A stretch of DNA of 64,000 bases from a bacterium (lineage in GTDB: Bacteria; Pseudomonadota; Gammaproteobacteria; GCA-002705445; GCA-002716945): contig JAPOHH010000001.1 in NCBI GenBank assembly GCA_029979505.1, positions 119,034 to 183,033 of the forward strand, written 5' to 3'. This document shows, piece by piece, positions 8,839 to 16,949 of this stretch (position 1 is the first letter of the stretch; each line of letters begins with the position of its first letter). Under the pieces are notes generated by a model. The model saw nothing but the letters and a program-made list of their open reading frames with translations, searched no databases and was not told the DNA's origin. Position numbers and translations under genes: made by a program.

Positions 8839-10032
8839 TTAAGCGTATTCTTTTACAAATGAATCAATTGTTTCATGCATATAATCAAACATTTCAGGTG
8901 TCATACCATGATGACAGGCGAGTAAAACTGCATTTTGCATAACATTATCAGCATTCTCAAAATTGATTTTTGCTTTTTTCATATTAATGTTCTTGAAACC
9001 TGGCTGTCTAGTTATATTTCCGGTAAATACAGTTCTCGTTTGAATATCATTTTTTTCTAGATATACCTGAAAGTCTTTTCTAGAAAATTTAGCATTAGCT
9101 GAGATAATTACTGGATATGCTAGCCATGCAGTTTCAACGCTTTTATCTTGATATGGAGTAATAAATAAATCAGGGTACTTATTAAAAAAACTAGTTTGAA
9201 TCTGAAAATTTTTCTCTCTTTGATTAATATTCTTATGAAGATCTTCAAGTTGAGCTAGGCCAAATGCAGCGCCAATTTCCGAACCTTCAAGATTATAACC
9301 AATTTCCTCGAAAACAAACTTTGCATCATAGTCTATATCATCGATTTTCATATTAAACCTATTTTCAATAGATTCACTATCTTCTCCAAAAATTGATGAT
9401 GATCTGCCCCATGACCTTAGAAGTTTAGCTTTTATTTGAAGCTTGTCATCATTTACACAAAGCATTCCTCCATTACCTGCGCAGTTTATGATATGAGATC
9501 CATAGAAGCTCGTGATAGACCAATCACTATAGTGTCCGCTATACTTTCCATTCAATTTTGCGCCTAACGTATCAGCGGAATCTTCAATCACAATTAAATT
9601 ATGTTTGTCTGCTATTGTTCTTATTGATTCCCAATCACATAGATTTCCCATAAGGTTAGGAGCTAATATAGCAACTGTATCTTTTGAAATTGCTGATTCT
9701 ATTTGATTGACGTCAATACAATAATCATTCTTACCTACATCTACAAATACTGGTACTAGATTGTTTTTAACAATACAACCTACCGTAGTTGAAAAAGTCA
9801 ATGCAGGAGTAATAATTTCACCACCCTCTCTGAAAGATGAGGCTTCCATTCCTATATATAATGCAGATGAACCAGAATTAACAAATAATCCGTACTTTTT
9901 TGAAAATAATTTTGATATTTCAGTCTCAAATTTTGTTGTTCTCTTACCCATTTGAGTACCTTCTTTAAGACACTCTACAACAGCATTTATTTCTTTTTGG
10001 CCATAAACTGTTTTAGCATATGAAATCTTCAT
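8839..10032 (-). CDS. DegT/RfbH-like PLP enzyme with His in place of the PLP lysine (probable sugar 3-dehydratase)
   Basis: A 397-residue fold-type I PLP enzyme of the DegT/DnrJ/EryC1 group. FVNSGSSALYIG near residue 50 is the phosphate-binding motif and IEDSADTLGA near residue 150 carries the cofactor aspartate. At the position where aminotransferases carry the Schiff-base lysine the sequence reads SFYGSHIIN, so His replaces Lys, as in the 3-dehydratases RfbH/E1 and ColD. After WGR, where RfbH/E1 has a cysteine-rich segment for a [2Fe-2S] cluster (comparison from memory), this protein has SSSIFGED with no cysteine. It is therefore better called a 3-dehydratase-like enzyme than an aminotransferase. 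A ColD-type reaction on GDP-4-keto-6-deoxymannose fits the nearby manC. Confidence 0.82.
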   Translation of the reverse strand: MKISYAKTVYGQKEINAVVECLKEGTQMGKRTTKFETEISKLFSKKYGLFVNSGSSALYIGMEASSFREGGEIITPALTFSTTVGCIVKNNLVPVFVDVGKNDYCIDVNQIESAISKDTVAILAPNLMGNLCDWESIRTIADKHNLIVIEDSADTLGAKLNGKYSGHYSDWSITSFYGSHIINCAGNGGMLCVNDDKLQIKAKLLRSWGRSSSIFGEDSESIENRFNMKIDDIDYDAKFVFEEIGYNLEGSEIGAAFGLAQLEDLHKNINQREKNFQIQTSFFNKYPDLFITPYQDKSVETAWLAYPVIISANAKFSRKDFQVYLEKNDIQTRTVFTGNITRQPGFKNINMKKAKINFENADNVMQNAVLLACHHGMTPEMFDYMHETIDSFVKEYA

Positions 10033-10047
10033 AACGTAATCCTTGTT

Positions 10048-10638
10048 TTATTTTGAGTTTTCAAATAATTTTTCTTCAACACATTCACATAAAATATGTC
10101 CAACAATAGCATGTATTTCTTGAATTCTTGTTGTCTTTTTTGAATCTACTGAAATTACAACATCAGAATATTTTTGTAATTGTTGCGTATTATGCCCGGT
10201 AAGAGAAATTATATATTTTAATTTTTTTCTTGCTTGCTCAATGAGTGAGAGTATATTTTTAGATGTACCGGATGTTGTGTAAACAATTAAACTATCATGA
10301 CTTAGTGCTAAAGCTTCCATCTGTCTAACGAAAACATGATCATAACCATAATCATTAGAAATACACGTTAAGTTCGATGAGTTAGTCGTTAACGCAATAG
10401 CAGACAAAGGCTTTCTGTCAAAATTTAATCTGCCTACAAGTTCTGCGCAGATATGTTGACAATCAGCTGCGCTTCCACCATTTCCTGCTAACAAAATTTT
10501 TCCATTAGATTTATATGTATCAATTAGACATTCTGAAGCTTTCTCAATGGATGATATAAACTGATCATTATTATAAATTTTCTCAAGAGTAGACTGTGAC
10601 TCTTTTAAAGATGCTGTAATTATTTCATTAATATTCAT
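10048..10638 (-). CDS. SIS-domain sugar-phosphate isomerase (GmhA-like)
   Basis: A 196-residue SIS-domain protein. The substrate-loop motif LLAGNGGSAADCQH is near residue 50, ELVGRL follows, and VYTTSGTSKN is near residue 118; all are hallmarks of GmhA/DiaA. Length matches GmhA (about 192). GmhA converts sedoheptulose-7-P to D-glycero-manno-heptose-7-P, the first step of LPS core or GDP-heptose synthesis. DiaA, a DnaA-binding relative, is an alternative, but DiaA normally sits elsewhere, and here the gene lies in the sugar operon between a lipoprotein and a deoxysugar enzyme. No heptose kinase or GmhB is visible in the window. Confidence 0.85.
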   Translation of the reverse strand: MNINEIITASLKESQSTLEKIYNNDQFISSIEKASECLIDTYKSNGKILLAGNGGSAADCQHICAELVGRLNFDRKPLSAIALTTNSSNLTCISNDYGYDHVFVRQMEALALSHDSLIVYTTSGTSKNILSLIEQARKKLKYIISLTGHNTQQLQKYSDVVISVDSKKTTRIQEIHAIVGHILCECVEEKLFENSK

Positions 10639-10640
10639 TT

Positions 10641-11408
10641 TTAAAATTTTGTTTTGTTAAGTAGTTCACACATGCCATTATTATCATTTTTAGTAATTAT
10701 ACCCGTTACTCTATTTATTTTAATTATTTCATTTTCATTTTCTGCAACAATAAATGCTTCGCTGAATTTGAAATTATAGTCAATTCGAACAGTGTCAATA
10801 TCTTTATAAAAAATATTATCTGTTTCAGAAAATATATAAGTAGTTTCTTCATTATTAAATTTACATAAGATATATGTCCTATCGGAATTTAATTCTTGTT
10901 TAACATTCGGTTGAATCTTATCCATATTCTCTATAGTCTCACTATTGCCTTCAGTTATCTCTGAGGATTTAATATCATCAATAAACATTGTTCTATTCTC
11001 ATTTCTTGTAACACAATATTCAAATGGAATTGCTAGCAAACCAGAGTCGTATAGATGCAACTCAATATTATCATTCTTGATTAATATCAAATGATTACGA
11101 AAACCTTTGTAGTATTCATCAACTTTCTCATTTATAGAGAGACAGACACGATAACCAGTATATGTATCTCCGAGATGATCTATACTAATCTTTTGAGGTT
11201 TATTAATAAATTCAACTTTAGATTCTTTATGATTACTAACTTTTGTCATTAGATATTCTTTTAATATTATTTGATAGTTATCTGGATATTTTCCAAAATC
11301 TGTATTTCTGGAAGTTCTATTTTCTTCTGGTGTAAGAATAGAAGGTGTAGGTATAGAAGAGCAAGATGATATTAATAATAACAGTAATGATGCATATAGA
11401 TTTTTCAT
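10641..11408 (-). CDS. Putative lipoprotein of unknown function, starting one base after tRNA-Leu
   Basis: A 255-residue protein with a short lipoprotein signal peptide: Lys near the N-terminus, a leucine-rich core and the lipobox LISSC with Cys at residue 16. The remainder is hydrophilic, probably periplasmic, with no domain I recognise; four further cysteines are scattered through it. The ATG at 11408-11406 is separated from the discriminator base of tRNA-Leu by a single nucleotide, so no Shine-Dalgarno site is possible outside the tRNA itself. The signal peptide makes this start convincing. It lies 2 bases before the GmhA-like gene and seems to be the first coding gene after the tRNA in the sugar operon. 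Confidence 0.8.
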   Translation of the reverse strand: MKNLYASLLLLLISSCSSIPTPSILTPEENRTSRNTDFGKYPDNYQIILKEYLMTKVSNHKESKVEFINKPQKISIDHLGDTYTGYRVCLSINEKVDEYYKGFRNHLILIKNDNIELHLYDSGLLAIPFEYCVTRNENRTMFIDDIKSSEITEGNSETIENMDKIQPNVKQELNSDRTYILCKFNNEETTYIFSETDNIFYKDIDTVRIDYNFKFSEAFIVAENENEIIKINRVTGIITKNDNNGMCELLNKTKF

Positions 11409-11409
11409 A

Positions 11410-11493
11410 TGCCCAGGGCCGGAGTCGAACCGGCACGAGATTGCTCTCGAGGGATTTTAAGTCCCTTGCGTCTACCAATTCCGCCACCCGGGC
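11410..11493 (-). tRNA. leuZ: tRNA-Leu (UAA)
   Basis: The minus strand folds into a class II tRNA. The acceptor GCCCGGG pairs with CCTGGGC (one G-T pair), the D arm contains GGCGGAATTGGTAGACGC, the anticodon loop is ACTTAAAAT with anticodon TAA, the extra arm is long, and the T loop is GGTTCGACTCC. The discriminator is A; the CCA end is not encoded (next bases TAT). The E. coli equivalent leuZ also has anticodon UAA and also lies downstream of pgsA-glyW-cysT, which supports orthology. Here a sugar-transferase gene separates it from tRNA-Cys. Confidence 0.95.
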
Positions 11494-11622
11494 TTGCACT
11501 ATTTGTACAAGAATATTGGTAATTTTTATCTAACTCTTTTTGACACATCCTTTTAAGTATTTTGAAACAAAATTATTCATAGAAGATAACATATTGCGAA
11601 AGCCATTAGAATTATTTTCTAT

Positions 11623-12882
11623 TCAGATACCTTGTTTTCTCAAAACAACGAGCAATGTTCTCAAACCTATTTCTAGTTCAAGCCAAAAAGTCCAATTTTT
11701 TATATAATAAAGGTCATACATAAGTTTTTGTTTTGCATCTATTAAATCATAGCCATATCTAAACATTACTTGTGCCCAACCTGTTATACCTGACTTTACG
11801 GTATATCTTAACTGATAATATGGTATATCTCTCAAATATGCCTTATTAAGTTTATGCCACTCTGCCCTGGGCCCAGATATATGCATATCTCCAAGTATGA
11901 CATTAAATATTTGTGGAATTTCATCAAGTTTATATTTCCTTAGAAACTTGCCAAATGGAAAAATTTTTTTATTATCCATTTGATAATCATTTTTATTATG
12001 CATTGTTCTAAATTTATACATTTCAAATTTTTTATTATCTATTGTGACTCTCGATTGCTTAAAAAGAACCTTACCAAATGACTGAATTTTTATAATTGGC
12101 GTAAAAAGCAGGATGAAGATAAAAAATAATGGTAAAACTAAAAGACATATCAAATAATCCACAGAACGTTTTATGAAGTATTGGTTCCATGAATATGGTT
12201 TTACTTGTAACAACATATTAATATTTGAATCTGAAATATATAATTTCCTAAGATATTTTTCCAAGAAAATAGGAATTGTAAGTATATTTACATACTTATG
12301 TTTATTCTCTATTTTTATTTTATCATCCACAGAAAAGTCTTGTTTATTGATAACTAGATAGTTAACTTCATTTTCATTTATAACTTCTTGAGTTGTATTT
12401 AGTTCCCTCAGTAAAAAGTTTTGCGCAATTAATCTATTAGTTTCATATGATGTAAATTTATAATCATTGCCTAAGATTAGTATTTCAATTTTATTATGCT
12501 CATTCATAAAAAATATCTGTTTAATAAAATATTTAGATGATAATAATATGATTGGTATTATTATCCAGCTATATAATAAATTCAGCGTTATTGATGTTTG
12601 GTTGCTTATACCAAAGTACTCAAAATAGAAAAATTGAATAAGAATAGCAAAAATTGTTGATGAAAATGCTATTTCTAATTTTTCATCCATATGTGAAAAA
12701 AAATAATTATCGTATTTATTAAGAATTGCTGTATAGAGCACAATAGAAATACTAAAAATTAATGATATAGTAAAAAGAAATGTCTTAGTATATTTCTCTT
12801 GAAAATCTCCAAATATATTTATTAATAGAAATGGAATAATTAAATCTGTAAGTAATATTAAAATAGATAAAGGTAGTTTCAT
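11623..12882 (-). CDS. Polyprenyl-phosphate sugar phosphotransferase (WbaP/WcaJ family)
   Basis: A 419-residue membrane protein. Four N-terminal transmembrane segments (about residues 5-125) precede a degenerate CoA-binding-like region. A fifth hydrophobic segment (about 235-265) leads into the catalytic domain, with LFKQSRVTI, YKFRTMH, LRKYKLDEIPQ, SGPRAEW and SGITGWAQV, the standard bacterial sugar-transferase motifs. The enzyme moves a sugar-1-phosphate from a nucleotide sugar to undecaprenyl phosphate, the initiating step of O-antigen, capsule or exopolysaccharide assembly on the inner membrane. It lies between tRNA-Cys and tRNA-Leu on the same strand as the downstream sugar genes. The donor sugar is not predictable. 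Confidence 0.92.
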   Translation of the reverse strand: MKLPLSILILLTDLIIPFLLINIFGDFQEKYTKTFLFTISLIFSISIVLYTAILNKYDNYFFSHMDEKLEIAFSSTIFAILIQFFYFEYFGISNQTSITLNLLYSWIIIPIILLSSKYFIKQIFFMNEHNKIEILILGNDYKFTSYETNRLIAQNFLLRELNTTQEVINENEVNYLVINKQDFSVDDKIKIENKHKYVNILTIPIFLEKYLRKLYISDSNINMLLQVKPYSWNQYFIKRSVDYLICLLVLPLFFIFILLFTPIIKIQSFGKVLFKQSRVTIDNKKFEMYKFRTMHNKNDYQMDNKKIFPFGKFLRKYKLDEIPQIFNVILGDMHISGPRAEWHKLNKAYLRDIPYYQLRYTVKSGITGWAQVMFRYGYDLIDAKQKLMYDLYYIKNWTFWLELEIGLRTLLVVLRKQGI

Positions 12883-12935
12883 AAGTATTATTATATGTTT
12901 TTTTCGGTTGAAGTTATATCAACATAACATAAAAC

Positions 12936-13006
12936 AGGCTAAGGTCGGAATCGAACCGGCGTTGACGGCTTTGCAGGCCGCTGCATTACCACTCTGCCAC
13001 TTAGCC
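12936..13006 (-). tRNA. cysT: tRNA-Cys (GCA)
   Basis: The minus strand gives acceptor GGCTAAG pairing with CTTAGCC, D arm GCAGAGTGGTAATGC, anticodon loop CCTGCAAAG with anticodon GCA, and T arm GCCGGTTCGATTCCGAC. The discriminator is T, which is the cysteine identity base, and CCA is not encoded. It lies six bases after tRNA-Gly, matching the glyW-cysT order downstream of pgsA in E. coli. Confidence 0.95.
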
Positions 13007-13012
13007 AGAATA

Positions 13013-13088
13013 TGGAGCGGGAAACGGGGCTCAAACCCGCGACCTCAACCTTGGCAAGGTTGCGCTCTATCAACTGAGCTATTCCCGC
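13013..13088 (-). tRNA. glyW: tRNA-Gly (GCC)
   Basis: The minus strand gives acceptor GCGGGAA pairing with TTCCCGC, D arm AGCTCAGTTGATAGAGC, anticodon loop CTTGCCAAG with anticodon GCC, and T arm GCGGGTTTGAGCCCCGT. Discriminator T is followed by an encoded CCA, unlike the two neighbouring tRNAs. It begins six bases after the pgsA stop codon, so it is probably processed from the uvrC-pgsA transcript. Confidence 0.95.
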
Positions 13089-13094
13089 ATGAAA

Positions 13095-13652
13095 TCATCT
13101 TATTATATCATTCCATGAGTTTCTCACATAATAAATGAATGATATTACTGTTAGAACTGCCGCTATGAATAATAGCAATAAGCCAAGTGTATGTAAATTT
13201 AATACACTAAAAAATATATTTGTATGAAGGAGAAAAAATAAAGATACCATTTGAAATGCAGTTTTGACTTTACCTAGTGAATTTACTCTCATAGGTATAG
13301 ATCCTTTTATTTCAGCAAGTCTTTGCCTTATTGCTATTACCAAGAACTCTCTTGATACTATAATTAATGCTGGTACCAGAAATAATAACGAATTGTTTGA
13401 ACTAGATAAAAGAATTACTGTGACTACAACTAAAAGCTTATCTGCTATAGGATCAAGAAATGTGCCAAAAGCAGTTATTTGATTGAATCTTCTTGCCACA
13501 ACCCCATCAAGATAATCTGTTATTAGAGCTAATAAGAATATGTATGCCGCAATATCTCTATATTCGCCATCATTGAAAACATAACATATCACAATAATTG
13601 GAATAAAAGTTATTCTCAATAATGTTAATATTGTTGCAATATTTAATCTCAT
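13095..13652 (-). CDS. pgsA: CDP-diacylglycerol--glycerol-3-phosphate 3-phosphatidyltransferase
   Basis: A 185-residue integral membrane enzyme with the CDP-alcohol phosphotransferase signature D-G-(x2)-A-R-(x8)-G-(x3)-D-(x3)-D, visible as DYLDGVVARRFNQITAFGTFLDPIADK at about residues 47-72. It has four or more hydrophobic segments. It makes phosphatidylglycerol-phosphate from CDP-diacylglycerol in the inner membrane, the committed step to PG and cardiolipin. The start overlaps the uvrC stop by 4 bases, as in many gammaproteobacteria, and tRNA-Gly follows immediately. Confidence 0.95.
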   Translation of the reverse strand: MRLNIATILTLLRITFIPIIVICYVFNDGEYRDIAAYIFLLALITDYLDGVVARRFNQITAFGTFLDPIADKLLVVVTVILLSSSNNSLLFLVPALIIVSREFLVIAIRQRLAEIKGSIPMRVNSLGKVKTAFQMVSLFFLLHTNIFFSVLNLHTLGLLLLFIAAVLTVISFIYYVRNSWNDIIR

Positions 13653-15430
13653 TTATGAATATGAGTGTATATTATGTCAGCTAATTTTTCATTGATGCCA
13701 TCAATACATTTAAGTTCTCTTATAGATGCCTTTAGAACACCCTGGATGCCACCAAAATGATTAATAATTAATTTCTTCCTCATATCACCAACGCCCGGGA
13801 TTCCATCTAGTTTGGAATTGAATAAGAGCTTATTATGTCTTTTTCTCTGATTAAGTATGGCAAATCGATGAGCTTCATCTCTAATTAACTGTATTAATTT
13901 AAGCGCATCTTTGTTAATTGTATTCGAGATATCTTTATAAGATGAATTAAGAACTTTATCATTTTTAGTTAGTCTGTTTAATCCTTTATGTATTCCAATT
14001 ATAGTTGTATTTTTTATACCCAATTCATCTATAACATTTTTTGCTTGAGTAATTTGGCCTTTACCGCCGTCAACGATAAGTAATATATTTTTTAAAGAGT
14101 AGTTATCTATCTTTAATAATCTTCTTTTAATCATTAATTTTAAAGCACCATAATCATCTGATTTTTTTATATTTTTTATATTATATTTTCTATAATTTGA
14201 TTTTATAAATCCCTCTTTATTAAAATAAACTGCAGAACCTACTGTCGATGAACCGCTAATATGACTTACATCAAAGCAGAGTATAAATTCAGATGTAATA
14301 TTAAGTTGTAAATTGATATTATCAAGAGAGTTATTTTCTTGCTTAATAGATTTAAGAGATCTGTTGTGTAAATTCATTAAACATATATTTATGAATTCAG
14401 AGTATTTTTTATCAATTCTATTTAGAATTTTAGAATTTTGATTAAATTTTTTATTTATTACTGTTTCAATATTACTCTTATCAAGGATTTTATCCTTGGA
14501 TATTATTATATTCGGTGGTATATGTGTTAAATAATATTGTTTAAAAAAGGAAGTTAAAGTCTCATCTATGTTTATATGATCTGTCTTAGGAAAGGTAAAA
14601 TTTTTACATCCCATATTAACGCCACTTCTAATTATATTAATGTCTACCAAAACTTTAGAATCAGTTTTTAAACATAGAACAAAATCAATACTTTTATCTT
14701 CAGGAAAGATAGAATAATGGCTCGTTATATCTCTAATAAGTTTAATATTATCTCTATACTTTGCTGCAACTTCAAAGTTTTTATTATTAGAAGCTGATAT
14801 CATTTCTTTTTCTAGTTTATTAAAAAGAGACTTCGTTTCACCTCTCAGAAACATTTGTGCACTTTCAACTGTTTTAGAATAATCCTCTTTTTTAATTAGA
14901 CCTACACATGGTCCTGAACATCTCTTGATTTGATATTGTAAACATGGTTTAGTACGAGATTTATAGTAACTGTCTTCGCAAAGTCTAATTTGAAATGTTT
15001 TTTGTAAAATTGCTAATATCTTTCTGACATTTACAACGTGCGTATATGGACCAAAGAAATTTCCATTTTTAGAGGGTTTGCCTCTGAAGAATTTAAATCC
15101 TGGAAAAGGATGATTCTTATTCATAATAATATATGGATATGACTTGTCATCTCTCAGTAGAATATTATATTTTGGCTTATACTCTTTTATTAAATTATTT
15201 TCTAATAGCAAGGCATCTTGTTCGTTTGATGTAATCTGAAAATCAATATCTTGTATCTTTGCCACAAGACGTTGCGTCTTTATAGGCTGACTTGATCTCG
15301 TAAAATAAGATGATACTCTTTTTTTTAGATTACCTGCTTTCCCAACATAAAGTATATCTTTTGTAGCATCTAACATTTTATATACACCTGGTGCAGTAGG
15401 TAAATTTTCTAAAAATGTTTTATCTATCAT
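13649..15430 (-). CDS. uvrC: UvrABC system protein C
   Basis: A 593-residue excinuclease subunit. The N-terminal GIY-YIG domain contains GVYKMLD and ILYVGKAGNLKKR (residues 15-40). A UVR motif lies near residue 205 (EKEMISASNNKNFEVAAKYR). The RNase H-like C-terminal nuclease carries CFDVSHISGS and VDGGKGQ, and helix-hairpin-helix motifs end the protein (LDGIPGVGD, ADIIYTH). UvrC makes the 3' and 5' incisions in nucleotide excision repair. It overlaps the upstream uracil-DNA glycosylase gene by 11 bases and pgsA by 4, so these genes form one operon. Confidence 0.96.
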   Translation of the reverse strand: MIDKTFLENLPTAPGVYKMLDATKDILYVGKAGNLKKRVSSYFTRSSQPIKTQRLVAKIQDIDFQITSNEQDALLLENNLIKEYKPKYNILLRDDKSYPYIIMNKNHPFPGFKFFRGKPSKNGNFFGPYTHVVNVRKILAILQKTFQIRLCEDSYYKSRTKPCLQYQIKRCSGPCVGLIKKEDYSKTVESAQMFLRGETKSLFNKLEKEMISASNNKNFEVAAKYRDNIKLIRDITSHYSIFPEDKSIDFVLCLKTDSKVLVDINIIRSGVNMGCKNFTFPKTDHINIDETLTSFFKQYYLTHIPPNIIISKDKILDKSNIETVINKKFNQNSKILNRIDKKYSEFINICLMNLHNRSLKSIKQENNSLDNINLQLNITSEFILCFDVSHISGSSTVGSAVYFNKEGFIKSNYRKYNIKNIKKSDDYGALKLMIKRRLLKIDNYSLKNILLIVDGGKGQITQAKNVIDELGIKNTTIIGIHKGLNRLTKNDKVLNSSYKDISNTINKDALKLIQLIRDEAHRFAILNQRKRHNKLLFNSKLDGIPGVGDMRKKLIINHFGGIQGVLKASIRELKCIDGINEKLADIIYTHIHK

Positions 15431-16010
15431 TAGCTATCTCTTTTGCTTTTATAAACAAGTCACGTAACATGTCATAATTAATTTTTTTTGTATTAATATT
15501 TAATTTACTACAATGATACGAAGAAATTAATAAGATTTTGCTACTTAAGCTAATAACATTAGAATGGAAAAATTTATGGTTTTTTCTAGATAATTTGTAC
15601 AACTTAAGTATTTGGTAATAAGCTATAGACCCTAAGGTAATAATTACTCTAAGATGTGAAAGTTGTTTAACTTCTCTTTCAGAATGAACAAGACAGTTGT
15701 TAATTGCCTTAACTGATGGTTTGTTGTTATATGGATAGCATCTAACTGCGTTAGAAATAAATATATCATCCATGTTAAGGTCGTTTAATAGTTTTCTTAT
15801 TAAATCACCAGAAAAATCAGAGGTAAATGGTATCCCTGTTTTATTTGCGCCATGAAGACCTGGCGCTAATCCAAAAAGTGCTATTTTTGAATTAATATTT
15901 CCATAGCCACTGACAGGTTTACAGTGATAAGTAGGATATTTTTTTTGAAGTTTTTGTAGATAAGAATGAATATCATTACATTTGTTACATTTAATAAAAT
16001 TAGAATACAT
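15420..16010 (-). CDS. Uracil-DNA glycosylase, family 5 (UdgB-like)
   Basis: A 196-residue UDG-superfamily protein. Early cysteines CNKC and a later HC could bind an iron-sulfur cluster, as in family 4/5 enzymes. Motif A reads LFGLAPGLHGANKTG; it lacks the catalytic Asp of families 1 and 4, which is a family 5 trait. The C-terminal motif is ISSYHCSK, where family members usually have HPS. It removes uracil or other deaminated bases from DNA. It overlaps uvrC, giving a small DNA-repair pair. The replacement of Pro by Cys in the C-terminal motif is unusual. Confidence 0.8.
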   Translation of the reverse strand: MYSNFIKCNKCNDIHSYLQKLQKKYPTYHCKPVSGYGNINSKIALFGLAPGLHGANKTGIPFTSDFSGDLIRKLLNDLNMDDIFISNAVRCYPYNNKPSVKAINNCLVHSEREVKQLSHLRVIITLGSIAYYQILKLYKLSRKNHKFFHSNVISLSSKILLISSYHCSKLNINTKKINYDMLRDLFIKAKEIANDR

Positions 16011-16949
16011 TTAGTATTTTAATAAAATTGAACCCCATGTAAATCCTGCGCCAAATGCTTCGAGCATTATCATATCACCCGGTTTAAAAGTGTTCCTAGA
16101 GTTTGCCTCATCAAAAGCAAGGGGTATAGATGCTGCTGATGTATTTCCGTGTTTATTAACAGTTATGATTATCTTATCTTTGGGTAAATTAATTTTCTTA
16201 GCTATTGCTAGTATAATACGTTCATTTGCTTGATGTGGCACAAGCCAATCTAAGCTTCCCTGTTCTATATTATTTATTTCAAGAGTATGTTTAGCAAGTT
16301 TACCTAGTGTATTAACAGCAGTTTTAAAAACGTCACTACCTTTCATCTCTATATACTCTAAATCAGTATTTACAGTTAATAAATCTTTAAAAGAACCATC
16401 TGATCCAATTGTACTAGAAATAATTCCTGGTTCATCTGAGGCAGCAACAATCATTGCTCCTGAGCCATCACCAAATAGAACGCATGTGTTTCTGTCAGTC
16501 CAATCTAGTAGTGATGTAATCTTTTCTGTTCCAACAACGAGAGCATATTTTATCTGACCAGATTCAACATATTTTTTTGCAACATCTAAAGCATAAACAA
16601 AACCTGTACAAGCAGCATTAATATCGAATGAAAAAGCATCTTTAATGTTTAATTTATTTTGAAGAAGAACTGCTGAACTTGGAAACTTTCTTTCCGGAGT
16701 GCACGTTGCTAGAAAAATAGCCCCAATATCTTTTTTATCTATATTTGATTTAGAAATTGCATCTATTGAGGCTTTATATGCTAAATCTACAGAGGTTTCA
16801 CTTTCATCAGCAACTCTTCTTTCCTTGATACCTGTTCTTTCTGTAATCCATTCATCACTAGTATCTACCCTTCCTTCAAGTTCCTTATTAGTAAGTATTT
16901 TCTCAGGCAGATAACTACCACTTGAGATTATTTTTGCGTATTTAGTCAT
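16011..16949 (-). CDS. fabH: 3-oxoacyl-[acyl-carrier-protein] synthase III
   Basis: A 312-residue KAS III. The catalytic Cys lies in the INAACTGFVYAL motif near residue 112, the His in WLVPHQAN near residue 239 and the Asn in KHGNTSAASIP near residue 268, giving the complete Cys-His-Asn triad; FGAGFTWGS lies near the C-terminus. It condenses acetyl-CoA with malonyl-ACP to start fatty-acid synthesis. The start overlaps plsX by 8 bases, as in the conserved rpmF-plsX-fabH operon. No fabD follows; the next gene is the uracil-DNA glycosylase. Confidence 0.96.
   Translation of the reverse strand: MTKYAKIISSGSYLPEKILTNKELEGRVDTSDEWITERTGIKERRVADESETSVDLAYKASIDAISKSNIDKKDIGAIFLATCTPERKFPSSAVLLQNKLNIKDAFSFDINAACTGFVYALDVAKKYVESGQIKYALVVGTEKITSLLDWTDRNTCVLFGDGSGAMIVAASDEPGIISSTIGSDGSFKDLLTVNTDLEYIEMKGSDVFKTAVNTLGKLAKHTLEINNIEQGSLDWLVPHQANERIILAIAKKINLPKDKIIITVNKHGNTSAASIPLAFDEANSRNTFKPGDMIMLEAFGAGFTWGSILLKY

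Noticed and set aside
8839-10032. Sugar aminotransferase (PglE or ArnB type)
   Set aside because: The PLP lysine is replaced by His, which rules out the standard transaminase mechanism.
10048-10638. DiaA, the DnaA-binding initiator protein
   Set aside because: The fold is shared, but the position within a sugar operon and the GmhA-like substrate loop favour an isomerase.
11317-11499. Minus-strand ORF of 60 aa
   Set aside because: It is read through tRNA-Leu and out of frame with the lipoprotein signal peptide.
12908-13138. Plus-strand ORF of 76 aa
   Set aside because: It is antisense to tRNA-Cys and tRNA-Gly.
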